This document shows, in pieces, positions 30,522 through 37,938 of a stretch of DNA of 42,881 nt; position 1 is the first letter of the stretch, and each line of letters begins with the position of its first letter. Below the pieces are notes generated by a model. That model had not been told where the DNA came from, did not search any database, and saw nothing but the letters and a program-made list of their open reading frames with translations. A program made the translations under genes and the position numbers. Source of the DNA: Pseudomonadota bacterium (lineage in GTDB: Bacteria > Pseudomonadota > Gammaproteobacteria > Burkholderiales > Burkholderiaceae_C); contig JAVHYA010000046.1 of NCBI GenBank assembly GCA_031119395.1, positions 1 through 42,881 of the forward strand. The letters run 5' to 3'.

Positions 30522-31311
30522 CCGGCGCGGCCGGTTCGGCGGGCTCGGCCTTCGCGGCCGCGGGCGACGCCGGTGGCTCGGGCGGCAGCGGTTGCGCCGC
30601 CAGGGGCTGGGCGGCCAGCGCCGATGCCGGCACGACCGGCGTGGCCACCGGCTCGGTGAGCGGGGGCGGCGCCGGCGGCCCACGGCGCGATTCGGGCGGG
30701 TAGGGCGAGCCCAGGAAGCGCTCGATCAAGGCAAAGAAGCGTTCGTAGAAGCCCTCGTCGGTGAGCGTCTGGCTCGCCACCTTCACCATGGCGTCGTTGC
30801 TGGCGTTGAAGGGCAGCGACACCGAGCCGATCGCACCCACGCCCACGCTGGCCGAGCTGTTGACCTTCTTGAGCTCGTAGCGCTCCTGCACCGCGGTGGC
30901 GAAGGCGATGGAGCCGTGCGCGCCACCCTGCTCGTTGGCGCACACCACGCGGAACTCCACCTCCAGGTGCACCTCGCCCTCGGGCTGGAAGTTCTTGCGT
31001 GCGGTGACCTGCTCGGCCGTGGCGGTGGTGACGAGGTAGCCCTGGCTCAGCAGCGCGCGCCGTGCGGCCTCGCAGGTGCGGCCCTGCTCGACGCCGTAGG
31101 TGCGCGTGTGGGTGGTGGTCGAGTCGAAGGCCTCGGGGTCGTAGTGCTTCACCGGCCGCGGGCCGGAGGAGCCGCAGGCCGCCAGCAGCAGGGCGGCCAC
31201 GGCAGCCGCCCCGGCACGCCAGGCGCGCGAGGCGGGCGCCCGAGCAGGCCATGCAGGCCGCGTCGGAGCGGGGGCAGAGAAGGGCGCGGCAGTCGGCGTG
31301 GTCGCGGGCAT
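30484..31311 (-). CDS. DUF2242 lipoprotein
   Basis: A 275-residue outer-envelope lipoprotein: basic residues, a hydrophobic stretch and lipobox LLAAC with Cys at about 46. The N-terminus before it is unusually long and Pro/Ala-rich, so a later start is possible. Residues about 55-205 match DUF2242 (KHYDPEAFDSTTTHTRTY; CEAARRALLSQGYLVTT; ARKNFQPEGEVHLEVEFRVV; NASNDAMVKVASQTLTDEGF; YERFFALIERFL). Residues about 210-275 are Pro/Ala-rich. The function of DUF2242 is not known. The 3' end overlaps the convergent response regulator by 38 nt. Repeat copy F lies upstream. Confidence 0.85.
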   Translation of the reverse strand: MPATTPTAAPFSAPAPTRPAWPARAPASRAWRAGAAAVAALLLAACGSSGPRPVKHYDPEAFDSTTTHTRTYGVEQGRTCEAARRALLSQGYLVTTATAEQVTARKNFQPEGEVHLEVEFRVVCANEQGGAHGSIAFATAVQERYELKKVNSSASVGVGAIGSVSLPFNASNDAMVKVASQTLTDEGFYERFFALIERFLGSPYPPESRRGPPAPPPLTEPVATPVVPASALAAQPLAAQPLPPEPPASPAAAKAEPAEPAAPVSVPVPLTANRG

Positions 31312-31415
31312 GGGTGTGGGTCGGCGAAGGGTGGGGCGGTGTCGCCCCGGCAGGCGGCCGCCGCGTTCGAGCCTCGCGGCGCGGCGGATGTTCCCCGCAG
31401 CGCCGGCAGGGGTCG

Positions 31416-31485
31416 ATTGCTACCAAAATCATAGCTGCTCGCGCCCGCTGCGCGGGCGCTGCAGCCACTTTTCGCTTGAAAACTC
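31416..31485 (+). repeat. Dispersed ATAGC repeat, copy F
   Basis: ATTGCTACCAAAATCATAGC, then TGCTCGCGCCCGCTGCGCGG, GCGCTGCAGCCACTTTTCGC and TTGAAAACTC. It is the most regular copy and best defines the unit. It reaches the stop codon of the bacteriophytochrome gene. Confidence 0.85.
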
Positions 31486-33715
31486 AGCCCGCCGCCGGCC
31501 GCAGCGGAAAGCGGGCCGAAAACACCACGTAGGGGTCCGCGTGCGTGTAGTCGATGGTGCCGCCGTGCGCCACCGCGATGGCGCGGGCGATGTGCAGGCC
31601 CAGCCCCAGGCCGCCCTTGTTGCGTGCGTTGGGCTGCGTCTGCCGCTTGAAGGCGCTGAAGAGATGCGGCACCAGCTCGGGCGCGATCGGCGGGGCGCTG
31701 TTGCTGACGTCGAAATGCACCTCGTCGCCCTGCACCGACAGCTGCACGATCACCGGCTCGCCCGGCGTGCCGTGGTGGCGCGCGTTGCTGATCAGGTTGG
31801 CGAAGAGTTGCGCGATGCGGTCGGCGTCGGCATGGGCAAGCACGTGCTCGGGCACTTCCTTGATGAGACTCACGCCCGGATGGGCCGTGTGGGCTTCGTC
31901 CAGCAGGTCCTCGAGCACGCGCGACAGGTCGACCTCGGCAAACTGCATCTGCAGGCCCAGCCCGGTCTGCAGGCGCGAGGCGTCGAGCACCTGGCCGATC
32001 AACCGCGCCATGCGGCTGCTCGACGACTGGATGCGCTGCCCGATGCGGCTGCCCGCCGCGCCGTCGGCCGAATCGGCGGGGCTGCGTTCGAGCACGCGCG
32101 CGGCCATCGCGATCGACTGCAGCGGATCGCGCAGGTCGTGGCCCAGCATGGCCAGCAACTGGGTGCGGGCGCGGCTGATCTCGGTCATGCGCGCGGCGTT
32201 GGCGCGCGCCATCTCGTCCAGCAGCTGGCGGCCCAGGGCGCGCTCGCTCTCGGTCCAGGGCACGCTGGTGCCGCGCACCTCCTGCTTCCAGACGTCGAAG
32301 GAACCGCGCGGCGTGAGGCGCGGGCCCAGCGGACCGCTCACGTATTCCTTCTCGGGCCGGCCGCCCCAGTGGATGGTCTCGATCTGTTCCTTGCGCAACA
32401 GCACCAGCCAGCCGCCGGCCAGTTCGTCGAAGCGCAGGGCCAGCAGGCCGGCCCACACGCCGGCATCCTCCGCCAGCGCGGGCGAGAGCTCGGCGAGCCG
32501 GTGGCTCTCGATCATGTGCCCGGCGGGTGCGCCGGGGCCGGTGAGCCACTGCACGAGGCGGGTGGCTGCGTCGCGCGGCAGGTCGCCGTGCACCACCAGC
32601 TTGGCGTCTTCGGCCACCACCACGGCCTGGGCGTCGAAGGCCTCGCCGATGTCGCCGGCCATCGAGGCCAGCGCGCTCAGCGGGTCGTCGGCGTGCAGCA
32701 CGGCCTCGATGAGGCGGGCGCGCAGCCGCGCGCCGTCGTCGGCACGCCGCGCGTCCTCGCGCGCCAGCAGGCTCTGCACATTGGCGGCCAGCACCTGCGC
32801 CAGCACGTCGCACGCCATGCGCACCGAGTACGGCACCTGCAAGGCGGTGCGGTGGTGGCAGGCCAGCATGCCCCACAGCTTGCCCTGCACCACGATCGAG
32901 ATGCTCATCGACGCGCCCACGCCCATGTTGCGCAGGTACTCGATGTGAATGGGCGACACGCTGCGCAGCAGGCAGTGGCTCATGTCCAGCGGCGGCAGCG
33001 CGGCGCTGGCGGCCGTCACGGCCACCGGCGCGGCCTGCACGTCGGCGATCAGCCGCAGCGTGTTGACCACGTACAGGCGGCGGGCCTGGGCCGGAATGTC
33101 GCTGGCCGGGTAGCGGCGGCCGGCGAAGGGCTCCAGCGCATCGACCTTCTCCTCGGCCACCACCTCGCCGCTGTCGTCGTGGCGGAAGCGGTAGGCCATC
33201 ACACGGTCGAAGCCGGTGAGCGCGCGCACCGCGCCCACGGCCAGCGCCAGCAGGGCATCGGTGGTGGTCTGGCGCTTGAGGCGGTCCATCGCCCGGTGCG
33301 CCTTGAGCGCGAAGTCGGCCACGGCGTCGTCGGCCACGGGCCGCAGCTCGAACTCGGCGACGGCCTCGGTGCCGACGCGGTGGGCGACGAAATCGAACAC
33401 ACGGCCGCCCAGCCGCACTTCGGCGGCCTGGGGCTGGCCCTCGGCGGCATCCGCCAAGGCGGCAGCGATCAGCGCATGCACCTCTTCATCGCCGGCGAAG
33501 TCCTCCGCGGCCAGCGTCGCGCCCGGCTGCGGCACCGTCACGCCCAGCAGCGCCGACGCGTTGGCGCTGACATGCGTGGCGCGGCCCTGCGCATCGAAGG
33601 CCAGCAGCGCGCCGTGCGGCTGCACCAGGCCGGGGATGTGGATCGGCTCGCGGTCGCAGTTGTCCAGCGTGACGGGCGCGGCCATTGCCGGCGCTGCGGT
33701 CGGTGCCGGCGTCAT
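31484..33715 (-). CDS. bphP: Bacteriophytochrome histidine kinase
   Basis: A 743-residue red/far-red photoreceptor kinase with the PAS-GAF-PHY core. Cys20 (DNCDREPIHIPGLVQPHG) is the biliverdin attachment site; PASDIP at 203-208 with Asp206, His257 (SPIHIEYLRNMGV) and CHH at 286-288 line the pocket; PRGSF at 469-473 is the PHY tongue. A HisKA domain with phospho-His526 (LGHDLRDPLQS) and an HATPase domain (NLISNARHHG; KGGLGLGLHIARA) follow. There is no attached receiver. ATG 33715 overlaps the heme oxygenase stop by 4 nt (ATGA), preferred over a GTG two codons earlier. It should autophosphorylate in a light-dependent way and pass phosphate to a separate regulator. Confidence 0.97.
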   Translation of the reverse strand: MTPAPTAAPAMAAPVTLDNCDREPIHIPGLVQPHGALLAFDAQGRATHVSANASALLGVTVPQPGATLAAEDFAGDEEVHALIAAALADAAEGQPQAAEVRLGGRVFDFVAHRVGTEAVAEFELRPVADDAVADFALKAHRAMDRLKRQTTTDALLALAVGAVRALTGFDRVMAYRFRHDDSGEVVAEEKVDALEPFAGRRYPASDIPAQARRLYVVNTLRLIADVQAAPVAVTAASAALPPLDMSHCLLRSVSPIHIEYLRNMGVGASMSISIVVQGKLWGMLACHHRTALQVPYSVRMACDVLAQVLAANVQSLLAREDARRADDGARLRARLIEAVLHADDPLSALASMAGDIGEAFDAQAVVVAEDAKLVVHGDLPRDAATRLVQWLTGPGAPAGHMIESHRLAELSPALAEDAGVWAGLLALRFDELAGGWLVLLRKEQIETIHWGGRPEKEYVSGPLGPRLTPRGSFDVWKQEVRGTSVPWTESERALGRQLLDEMARANAARMTEISRARTQLLAMLGHDLRDPLQSIAMAARVLERSPADSADGAAGSRIGQRIQSSSSRMARLIGQVLDASRLQTGLGLQMQFAEVDLSRVLEDLLDEAHTAHPGVSLIKEVPEHVLAHADADRIAQLFANLISNARHHGTPGEPVIVQLSVQGDEVHFDVSNSAPPIAPELVPHLFSAFKRQTQPNARNKGGLGLGLHIARAIAVAHGGTIDYTHADPYVVFSARFPLRPAAG

Positions 33716-34311
33716 GCGCACTGCTCCCGCGCGCGGCGGCAGGCCAGGAGCAGGGCGAAGGCCTGCACCGCCCCTTCGCAGGCGGCGTCGATGTCGGCCT
33801 CGGTGCGCAGCTGCTGGCGCAGCTCCGCCAGGAAGGCGGCCCAGCGGGCGCCGGTCTCGCGGCCAGCACCCTGGAGGTAGGTGAGGGGGTGAGGGGCCAG
33901 CGCATCGGCCAGGCGCCGGTACATCACCTGGCCACCCAGGCGCGAGCCCTCGATCACGTAGGCCACGCCCCAGCCGAAGGGGCCGGTGGCCGTGGCCGCA
34001 CGCGCCGGCGGTTGCGAAAGCGCCGCATGGGGCAGGTTGAGCATGCGCTCACATTCGGCGAGATCCGCATCGACCCGCCATGCCTCGTCATCCAGCCGGC
34101 CGACATCCACGGGCAGCGCGCGCAGCGACTCCACCCAGTCGGCCAGAAGGGCCAGATGGCGCCGGTAATCGGCCAGCGAGGGATTCGGGCGCGCCAGCGG
34201 CATGCTCGCATCCACCTCCGCGTGCAGGTGCGCCGTGGCCCGCCGCAGCGCGTCGCGGGGGTCGGGGGCGCTCGCCGGGGCGCGGCGGGCATCGGTGGCA
34301 GGCAGGGCCAT
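33712..34311 (-). CDS. bphO: Heme oxygenase (biliverdin-producing)
   Basis: A 199-residue helical enzyme that opens heme to biliverdin, CO and iron, supplying the chromophore for the phytochrome downstream. The likely proximal ligand is His30 in ATAHLHAEVD. GWGVAYVIEGSRLGGQVMYR carries the Gly-rich distal helix typical of BphO. Length matches BphO. It is the first gene of a two-gene operon: its stop overlaps the phytochrome start by 4 nt. A perfect 9-bp dyad lies 25 nt upstream of the ATG and may be an operator. Confidence 0.95.
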   Translation of the reverse strand: MALPATDARRAPASAPDPRDALRRATAHLHAEVDASMPLARPNPSLADYRRHLALLADWVESLRALPVDVGRLDDEAWRVDADLAECERMLNLPHAALSQPPARAATATGPFGWGVAYVIEGSRLGGQVMYRRLADALAPHPLTYLQGAGRETGARWAAFLAELRQQLRTEADIDAACEGAVQAFALLLACRRAREQCA

Positions 34312-34335
34312 CAGGCGAGAAACGGAGTGGGAAGG

Positions 34336-34359
34336 GATCGTGCCCGAATCGGCACGATC
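34336..34359. promoter_or_regulatory. Perfect 9-bp dyad upstream of bphO
   Basis: GATCGTGCC (34336-34344), CGAATC centre, GGCACGATC (34351-34359). It lies 25 nt before the bphO start codon, so either a regulator operator or an mRNA hairpin. A second perfect pair, TGACAGTG (34362-34369) and CACTGTCA (34399-34406), sits beside it and reaches the kinase stop codon. Confidence 0.5.
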
Positions 34360-34403
34360 GGTGACAGTGGTGGATCATACGGGCGCCCCAAACACCCGCA
34401 CTG

Positions 34404-35048
34404 TCAGCCGGGCCAGCAAAAGACATGGTCGGCCCGTGCGCGCGTCGCCGCGATGCGACGGGCGTTGGGCTCGTCAGTGCCGGCCACCCAGGCCCGGGCA
34501 TCGGCCGGGCTGCGGCCGAAGGCCTCGTGCCGTGCGACCAGGCGCTGCAGGCGCACGTCGTCGTCGCCGCCCACGTACCAACAAGTGTCGAGCAGAGGGC
34601 GCACGCCGGCCCAGTCGCCGTCATCGAACAGCAGGTAGTTGCCTTCCGCGATCAACAGGGTCGCTTCTGCGCGGATCGGGATGCTTCCGGCAACGGCCTC
34701 CTCGATGTCGCGGTCGAAGGCCGGGGCATAGACGGGTGCATCGCCCGGCCGCTGGGCGCGAACCCGCGCCAGCAGAGCCACGTAGCCTGCAGCGTCGAAG
34801 GTGTCGGGAGCGCCCTTGCGGCCGCCACGGCCCAGCCGACGCAGCTCGGCGTTGGCGAGGTGGAATCCGTCCATCGGCACGATCTGCGCCCGTGTGCCGT
34901 ATTGCGCTGCCAGCGCCTCGGCCAGCGTGGACTTGCCTGCGCCCGGCGGCCCGGTCAGCCCCAGCAACACCCGCCGCCCGGGGGCGAGCAGGGCGTCGAT
35001 GCGGGCGAGGGCGTCGGGCGGGATCGGCGGCAGCGGCATGCCGGCCAT
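34404..35048 (-). CDS. P-loop nucleoside/nucleotide kinase family protein
   Basis: A 214-residue kinase of the uridine kinase/phosphoribulokinase-like group. Walker A GPPGAGKST at 33-41, then VPMDGFHLAN with Asp60, which in this group contacts the substrate, and LLIAEGNYLLFDDGDW as the Walker B-like strand; YVGGDDDVRLQRLVARHEAFG matches the lid and arginine region. The substrate could be a nucleoside, sugar or pantothenate-like alcohol; it cannot be told from the sequence. It starts 32 nt after the glutamate dehydrogenase stop in the same direction, so they are likely co-transcribed. An alternative ATG lies 9 nt downstream (35039). Confidence 0.87.
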   Translation of the reverse strand: MAGMPLPPIPPDALARIDALLAPGRRVLLGLTGPPGAGKSTLAEALAAQYGTRAQIVPMDGFHLANAELRRLGRGGRKGAPDTFDAAGYVALLARVRAQRPGDAPVYAPAFDRDIEEAVAGSIPIRAEATLLIAEGNYLLFDDGDWAGVRPLLDTCWYVGGDDDVRLQRLVARHEAFGRSPADARAWVAGTDEPNARRIAATRARADHVFCWPG

Positions 35049-35080
35049 TGTGGCGCCGCCCTCGGCCGCCTCGGCGCCGA

Positions 35081-36358
35081 TCAGGGATACAGACCGCGCT
35101 CTTCCCGCGCGATCAGGATCCGCTCGCAAGCCACCGCATAGGTGGCGGTGCGCAGCGAAATCTTGTGCTGCTCGCCCTTGGCCCAGATGTGGTCGAAGGC
35201 ACCCACCATGATGCGGTCCAGGCGCTGGTTGATCTCGTCCTCGGTCCAGAAGAAGGACGAGAAATCCTGCACCCATTCGAAGTACGACACGGTCACGCCA
35301 CCGGCGTTGCAGATCACATCGGGCACCACCAGCACCCCGCGCTCGGCCAGGATGTCGTCCGCCTCGGGCACCGTCGGCCCGTTGGCGCCTTCGAGCACCA
35401 GGCGCGCGCTGATCTTGCGTGCCCGTTCGGCCGTGATCTGACCTTCCAGCGCCGCCGGGATCAGGATGTCGCACTTCACGTCCCAGAAGGCGTCGTTGTC
35501 GATCTGCTCGCCGTCCTTGAAGCCCATGATGCCGCCCTGGTCCTTCGAGAAGGCCATCAGCGCCGGCATGTCGAAGCCCTTGTCGTTGACCAGCGTGCCC
35601 GTGTGGTCCTGCACCGCCACCACCTTGGCACCCGCCTCGGCAAACAGCTCGGCCGCTACCGAGCCCACGTTGCCGAAGCCCTGCACCGCCACGCGCGCCC
35701 CGCGCAGGTCGAGCCCCATGCGTCGCGCCGCCTCGCGCCCCGTCACGAACACGCCGCGGCCCGTGGCCTTCACCCGGCCCAGCGAACCGCCCAGGTGAAT
35801 CGGCTTGCCCGTGACCACCCCGGTGGCCGTGGCGCCGGTGTTCATCGAGTACGTGTCCATCATCCAGGCCATGATCTGGCCGTTGGTGTTCACGTCGGGC
35901 GCGGGAATGTCGGAATGCGGGCCGATGATCAGGCCGATCTCGCTCGTGTAGCGGCGCGTGACCTTCTCCAACTCGTTGCGCGACAGCTTCTTCGGATCGA
36001 CCCGGATGCCGCCCTTGGCGCCGCCGTAGGGCAGGTTCACCGCCGCGCATTTGACGGTCATCCACGCCGACAGCGCCATCACCTCTTCGAGCGTGACGTC
36101 GGGGTGGAAGCGCACCCCGCCCTTGCCGGGGCCGCGGCTCATGTTGTGCTGCACGCGGTAGCCCTCGTAGTGGGCGATCGTGCCGTTGTCCATCTCGATC
36201 GGCACGTCCACGATCAGCGCCCGCTTCGGCCGCTTGAGCGTCTCCGACCAGCGGGCCAGGTGGCCGAGGTAGGGGATGACGCGGTCGACCTGCGAGAGGT
36301 AGGTGCCCCAGGGGCTGGTGGGGGAGGGGTGGACGTAGGAGAGGGACGATTTGCTCAT
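35081..36358 (-). CDS. gdhA: Glutamate dehydrogenase (Glu/Leu/Phe/Val family)
   Basis: A 425-residue enzyme interconverting glutamate and 2-oxoglutarate plus ammonium with NAD(P). The N-terminal domain has [11 protein letters not shown] (Lys79) and the catalytic Lys115 in [15 protein letters not shown]; the C-terminal Rossmann domain has [30 protein letters not shown] lies at the interface. Length fits hexameric bacterial GDH. The ATG at 36358 gives [20 protein letters not shown]; an in-frame ATG at 36391 adds 11 residues but lies next to the palindrome upstream. It forms the chromosomal boundary of the AT-rich island. A 22-bp perfect palindrome 41 nt before the start may control it. Confidence 0.96.
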   Translation of the reverse strand: MSKSSLSYVHPSPTSPWGTYLSQVDRVIPYLGHLARWSETLKRPKRALIVDVPIEMDNGTIAHYEGYRVQHNMSRGPGKGGVRFHPDVTLEEVMALSAWMTVKCAAVNLPYGGAKGGIRVDPKKLSRNELEKVTRRYTSEIGLIIGPHSDIPAPDVNTNGQIMAWMMDTYSMNTGATATGVVTGKPIHLGGSLGRVKATGRGVFVTGREAARRMGLDLRGARVAVQGFGNVGSVAAELFAEAGAKVVAVQDHTGTLVNDKGFDMPALMAFSKDQGGIMGFKDGEQIDNDAFWDVKCDILIPAALEGQITAERARKISARLVLEGANGPTVPEADDILAERGVLVVPDVICNAGGVTVSYFEWVQDFSSFFWTEDEINQRLDRIMVGAFDHIWAKGEQHKISLRTATYAVACERILIAREERGLYP

Positions 36359-36398
36359 AGTTAAGTTGGGCGGCGGTAAGCGTTTGGACATTAGGCAG

Positions 36399-36420
36399 GA
36401 ACTAGCCTGCAGGCTAGTTC
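36399..36420. promoter_or_regulatory. Perfect 22-bp palindrome upstream of gdhA
   Basis: Two exact 11-bp half-sites, GAACTAGCCTG and its complement, meet with no spacer. It lies 41 nt before the gdhA ATG at the edge of the AT-rich island. The form fits a dimeric regulator's operator; as RNA it has no loop. It could also be a recombination scar or core site at the island boundary. Confidence 0.6.
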
Positions 36421-36521
36421 AAATGCGCCTCTAGCATGCCTTCATGTGCAAACGCTCTAAACTTCGGCACGAGCAATCTACAAGTGTTTACGACGCGCCA
36501 CGCTATGAGTTGCGTCCACCT

Positions 36522-37250
36522 CTAAGCACTCCACTTTTTCAGGTAAATCTCTTTGGCCGCGCGCCACTTTGTAGACCCGAAGACTCCCGGACTAAGATGA
36601 AAAACCTCAAGTGGCCACGTTCCAAGCTTTAGTCCTTGTGCTCGACATGTACGGCAAAAATCCAAATCATAGAAGTCGAAAAGAAAGCGCTCATCAAATT
36701 GAGCCCCTCTGCTCTTCAGTACACCCGCCTTTGCAACAAGCAATACGCCATCAAGAAGCTCGCAAGCGGCCGGCGTAGGGCCATAAATGTTTTTTGTGGG
36801 CCGCCTTAGATTTCCAGACAGCACAGATCCAGATAAATGATCGCGGTCTAGTTCAAAGTCGACTGTTAAAGTGCTATTGAAGAGCCAAGCGGAATGATTG
36901 GGGCACAGTCTTGTATTGCCTGCTATGCCTAGCACGTCATAACGACGCAACCCTTTGAGAATCTGCTCAAAAAAATCGGGCTGGTCGAACCAGACATCAT
37001 CGTGCACGAATATCAAGACATCAGAAGGGGAGGCTTCAGCAATTGCGCGATTGTATAAGGCAGAAAGACCTACGTTATTGTCAAAAAAAACTTTGCGTTT
37101 GCACTCAGGCCACTTCCTCAAGGAACGCCCCAACAAACTGTTGCGCTCAAATTCCTCTGCAGTAAGTCGTGTTGCGGAGACGATGCAAAATCGCGCCCTT
37201 GTTGAACGATGCAATCGTCCGGCAATTTGTTTAACGAGACTGATCAGCAT
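36522..37250 (-). CDS. Glycosyltransferase family 2-like protein
   Basis: A 242-residue protein with a compact GT-A fold. VLIFVHDDVWFDQPDFFEQI carries HDDV at 83-86 in the place of the metal/nucleotide-binding DxD; LDGVLLVAKAGVL and FDERFLFDFYDLDFCRTCRAQG match the acceptor-side region of small GT2-type enzymes. There are no membrane segments. The start ATG (37250) overlaps the methyltransferase by 20 nt, so translation is coupled. It is the last gene of the island transcript and AT-rich. It likely adds a sugar to a glycan begun by the large GT41-type protein; the sugar and acceptor are unknown. Confidence 0.85.
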   Translation of the reverse strand: MLISLVKQIAGRLHRSTRARFCIVSATRLTAEEFERNSLLGRSLRKWPECKRKVFFDNNVGLSALYNRAIAEASPSDVLIFVHDDVWFDQPDFFEQILKGLRRYDVLGIAGNTRLCPNHSAWLFNSTLTVDFELDRDHLSGSVLSGNLRRPTKNIYGPTPAACELLDGVLLVAKAGVLKSRGAQFDERFLFDFYDLDFCRTCRAQGLKLGTWPLEVFHLSPGVFGSTKWRAAKEIYLKKWSA

Positions 37251-37938
37251 GATTTAGTTTGACCGGCCTCGATGCTACGAAGACGTGCTGAAGTGCAAGT
37301 CCGTCGACAAAAAATGCCTCGTAGTCCACGCCTAAGAAGCCGCATAGTGGCTCAAGAAATTCAAGAACCTCCTCGCCCTGAGCCCTCCCAAATTGCCTAC
37401 CCAAGCACTTCTCAACCCGAAATCCACAAGCGACTAAAAATTGAGCCATGTCGTTTCTGGTGAACCATCGCAAATGGGTGCGGTCAAAAAGTCCGGCGTC
37501 ATCACGAGGCCAACTCCCCTGCACCAAATTTACAAATGTTTGCCAGTTCTGGACGTTTGGCACACAGATCACGGTCTTACCGCCGGGCCGGAGGGCGCGA
37601 AACATCTCCTTTATGGCGTGCTCTGGTTCAATCAAATGTTCCAAGACGTCACCGGCAACCCAGCAATCAAAACTGCCTTCAGGCAGTTGCGAAAGATGCA
37701 CATGCTGGCTCCAATCCGTTACGGCGTTTAAATCGACCTCAATCGCGACGTCGAGCCATTGCGAGGCATTCGCTAATTGGTCGTGGACGACATCTATACC
37801 GACGTAATGGGGAATCTCCTGCCTGCTACGGAGTACGCGTGCCATCGCGCCGGCGCCACATCCCAATTCGCCGATCCTCCGCGCATCCAATGGAATTTCG
37901 GCTAGCACAGTCTCGTTGACGTTGTCGAAATGAGTCAT
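37231..37938 (-). CDS. Class I SAM-dependent methyltransferase
   Basis: A 235-residue enzyme. Motif I is RIGELGCGAGAMARVL (24-30 core), then VGIDVV for the acidic post-I residue, CWVAGDVLEHL (motif II region) and RALRPGGKTVICVPN (motif III). This Methyltransf_11/23-type fold is common in glycan clusters, where it methylates sugar hydroxyls. The ATG overlaps the stop of the GT41-type gene by 4 nt (ATGA), and its 3' end overlaps the glycosyltransferase start by 20 nt, indicating tight coupling of the three. Likely role: capping or modifying the sugar put on by its neighbours; this is inference. Confidence 0.88.
   Translation of the reverse strand: MTHFDNVNETVLAEIPLDARRIGELGCGAGAMARVLRSRQEIPHYVGIDVVHDQLANASQWLDVAIEVDLNAVTDWSQHVHLSQLPEGSFDCWVAGDVLEHLIEPEHAIKEMFRALRPGGKTVICVPNVQNWQTFVNLVQGSWPRDDAGLFDRTHLRWFTRNDMAQFLVACGFRVEKCLGRQFGRAQGEEVLEFLEPLCGFLGVDYEAFFVDGLALQHVFVASRPVKLNHADQSR

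Noticed and set aside
33716-33721. GTG start two codons before the bacteriophytochrome ATG
   Set aside because: ATG 33715 gives the usual 4-nt ATGA overlap with the heme oxygenase stop.
36444-36632. Short plus-strand frame (62 codons) at the island edge
   Set aside because: No ribosome-binding site or motif; it overlaps the end of the glycosyltransferase gene on the other strand.
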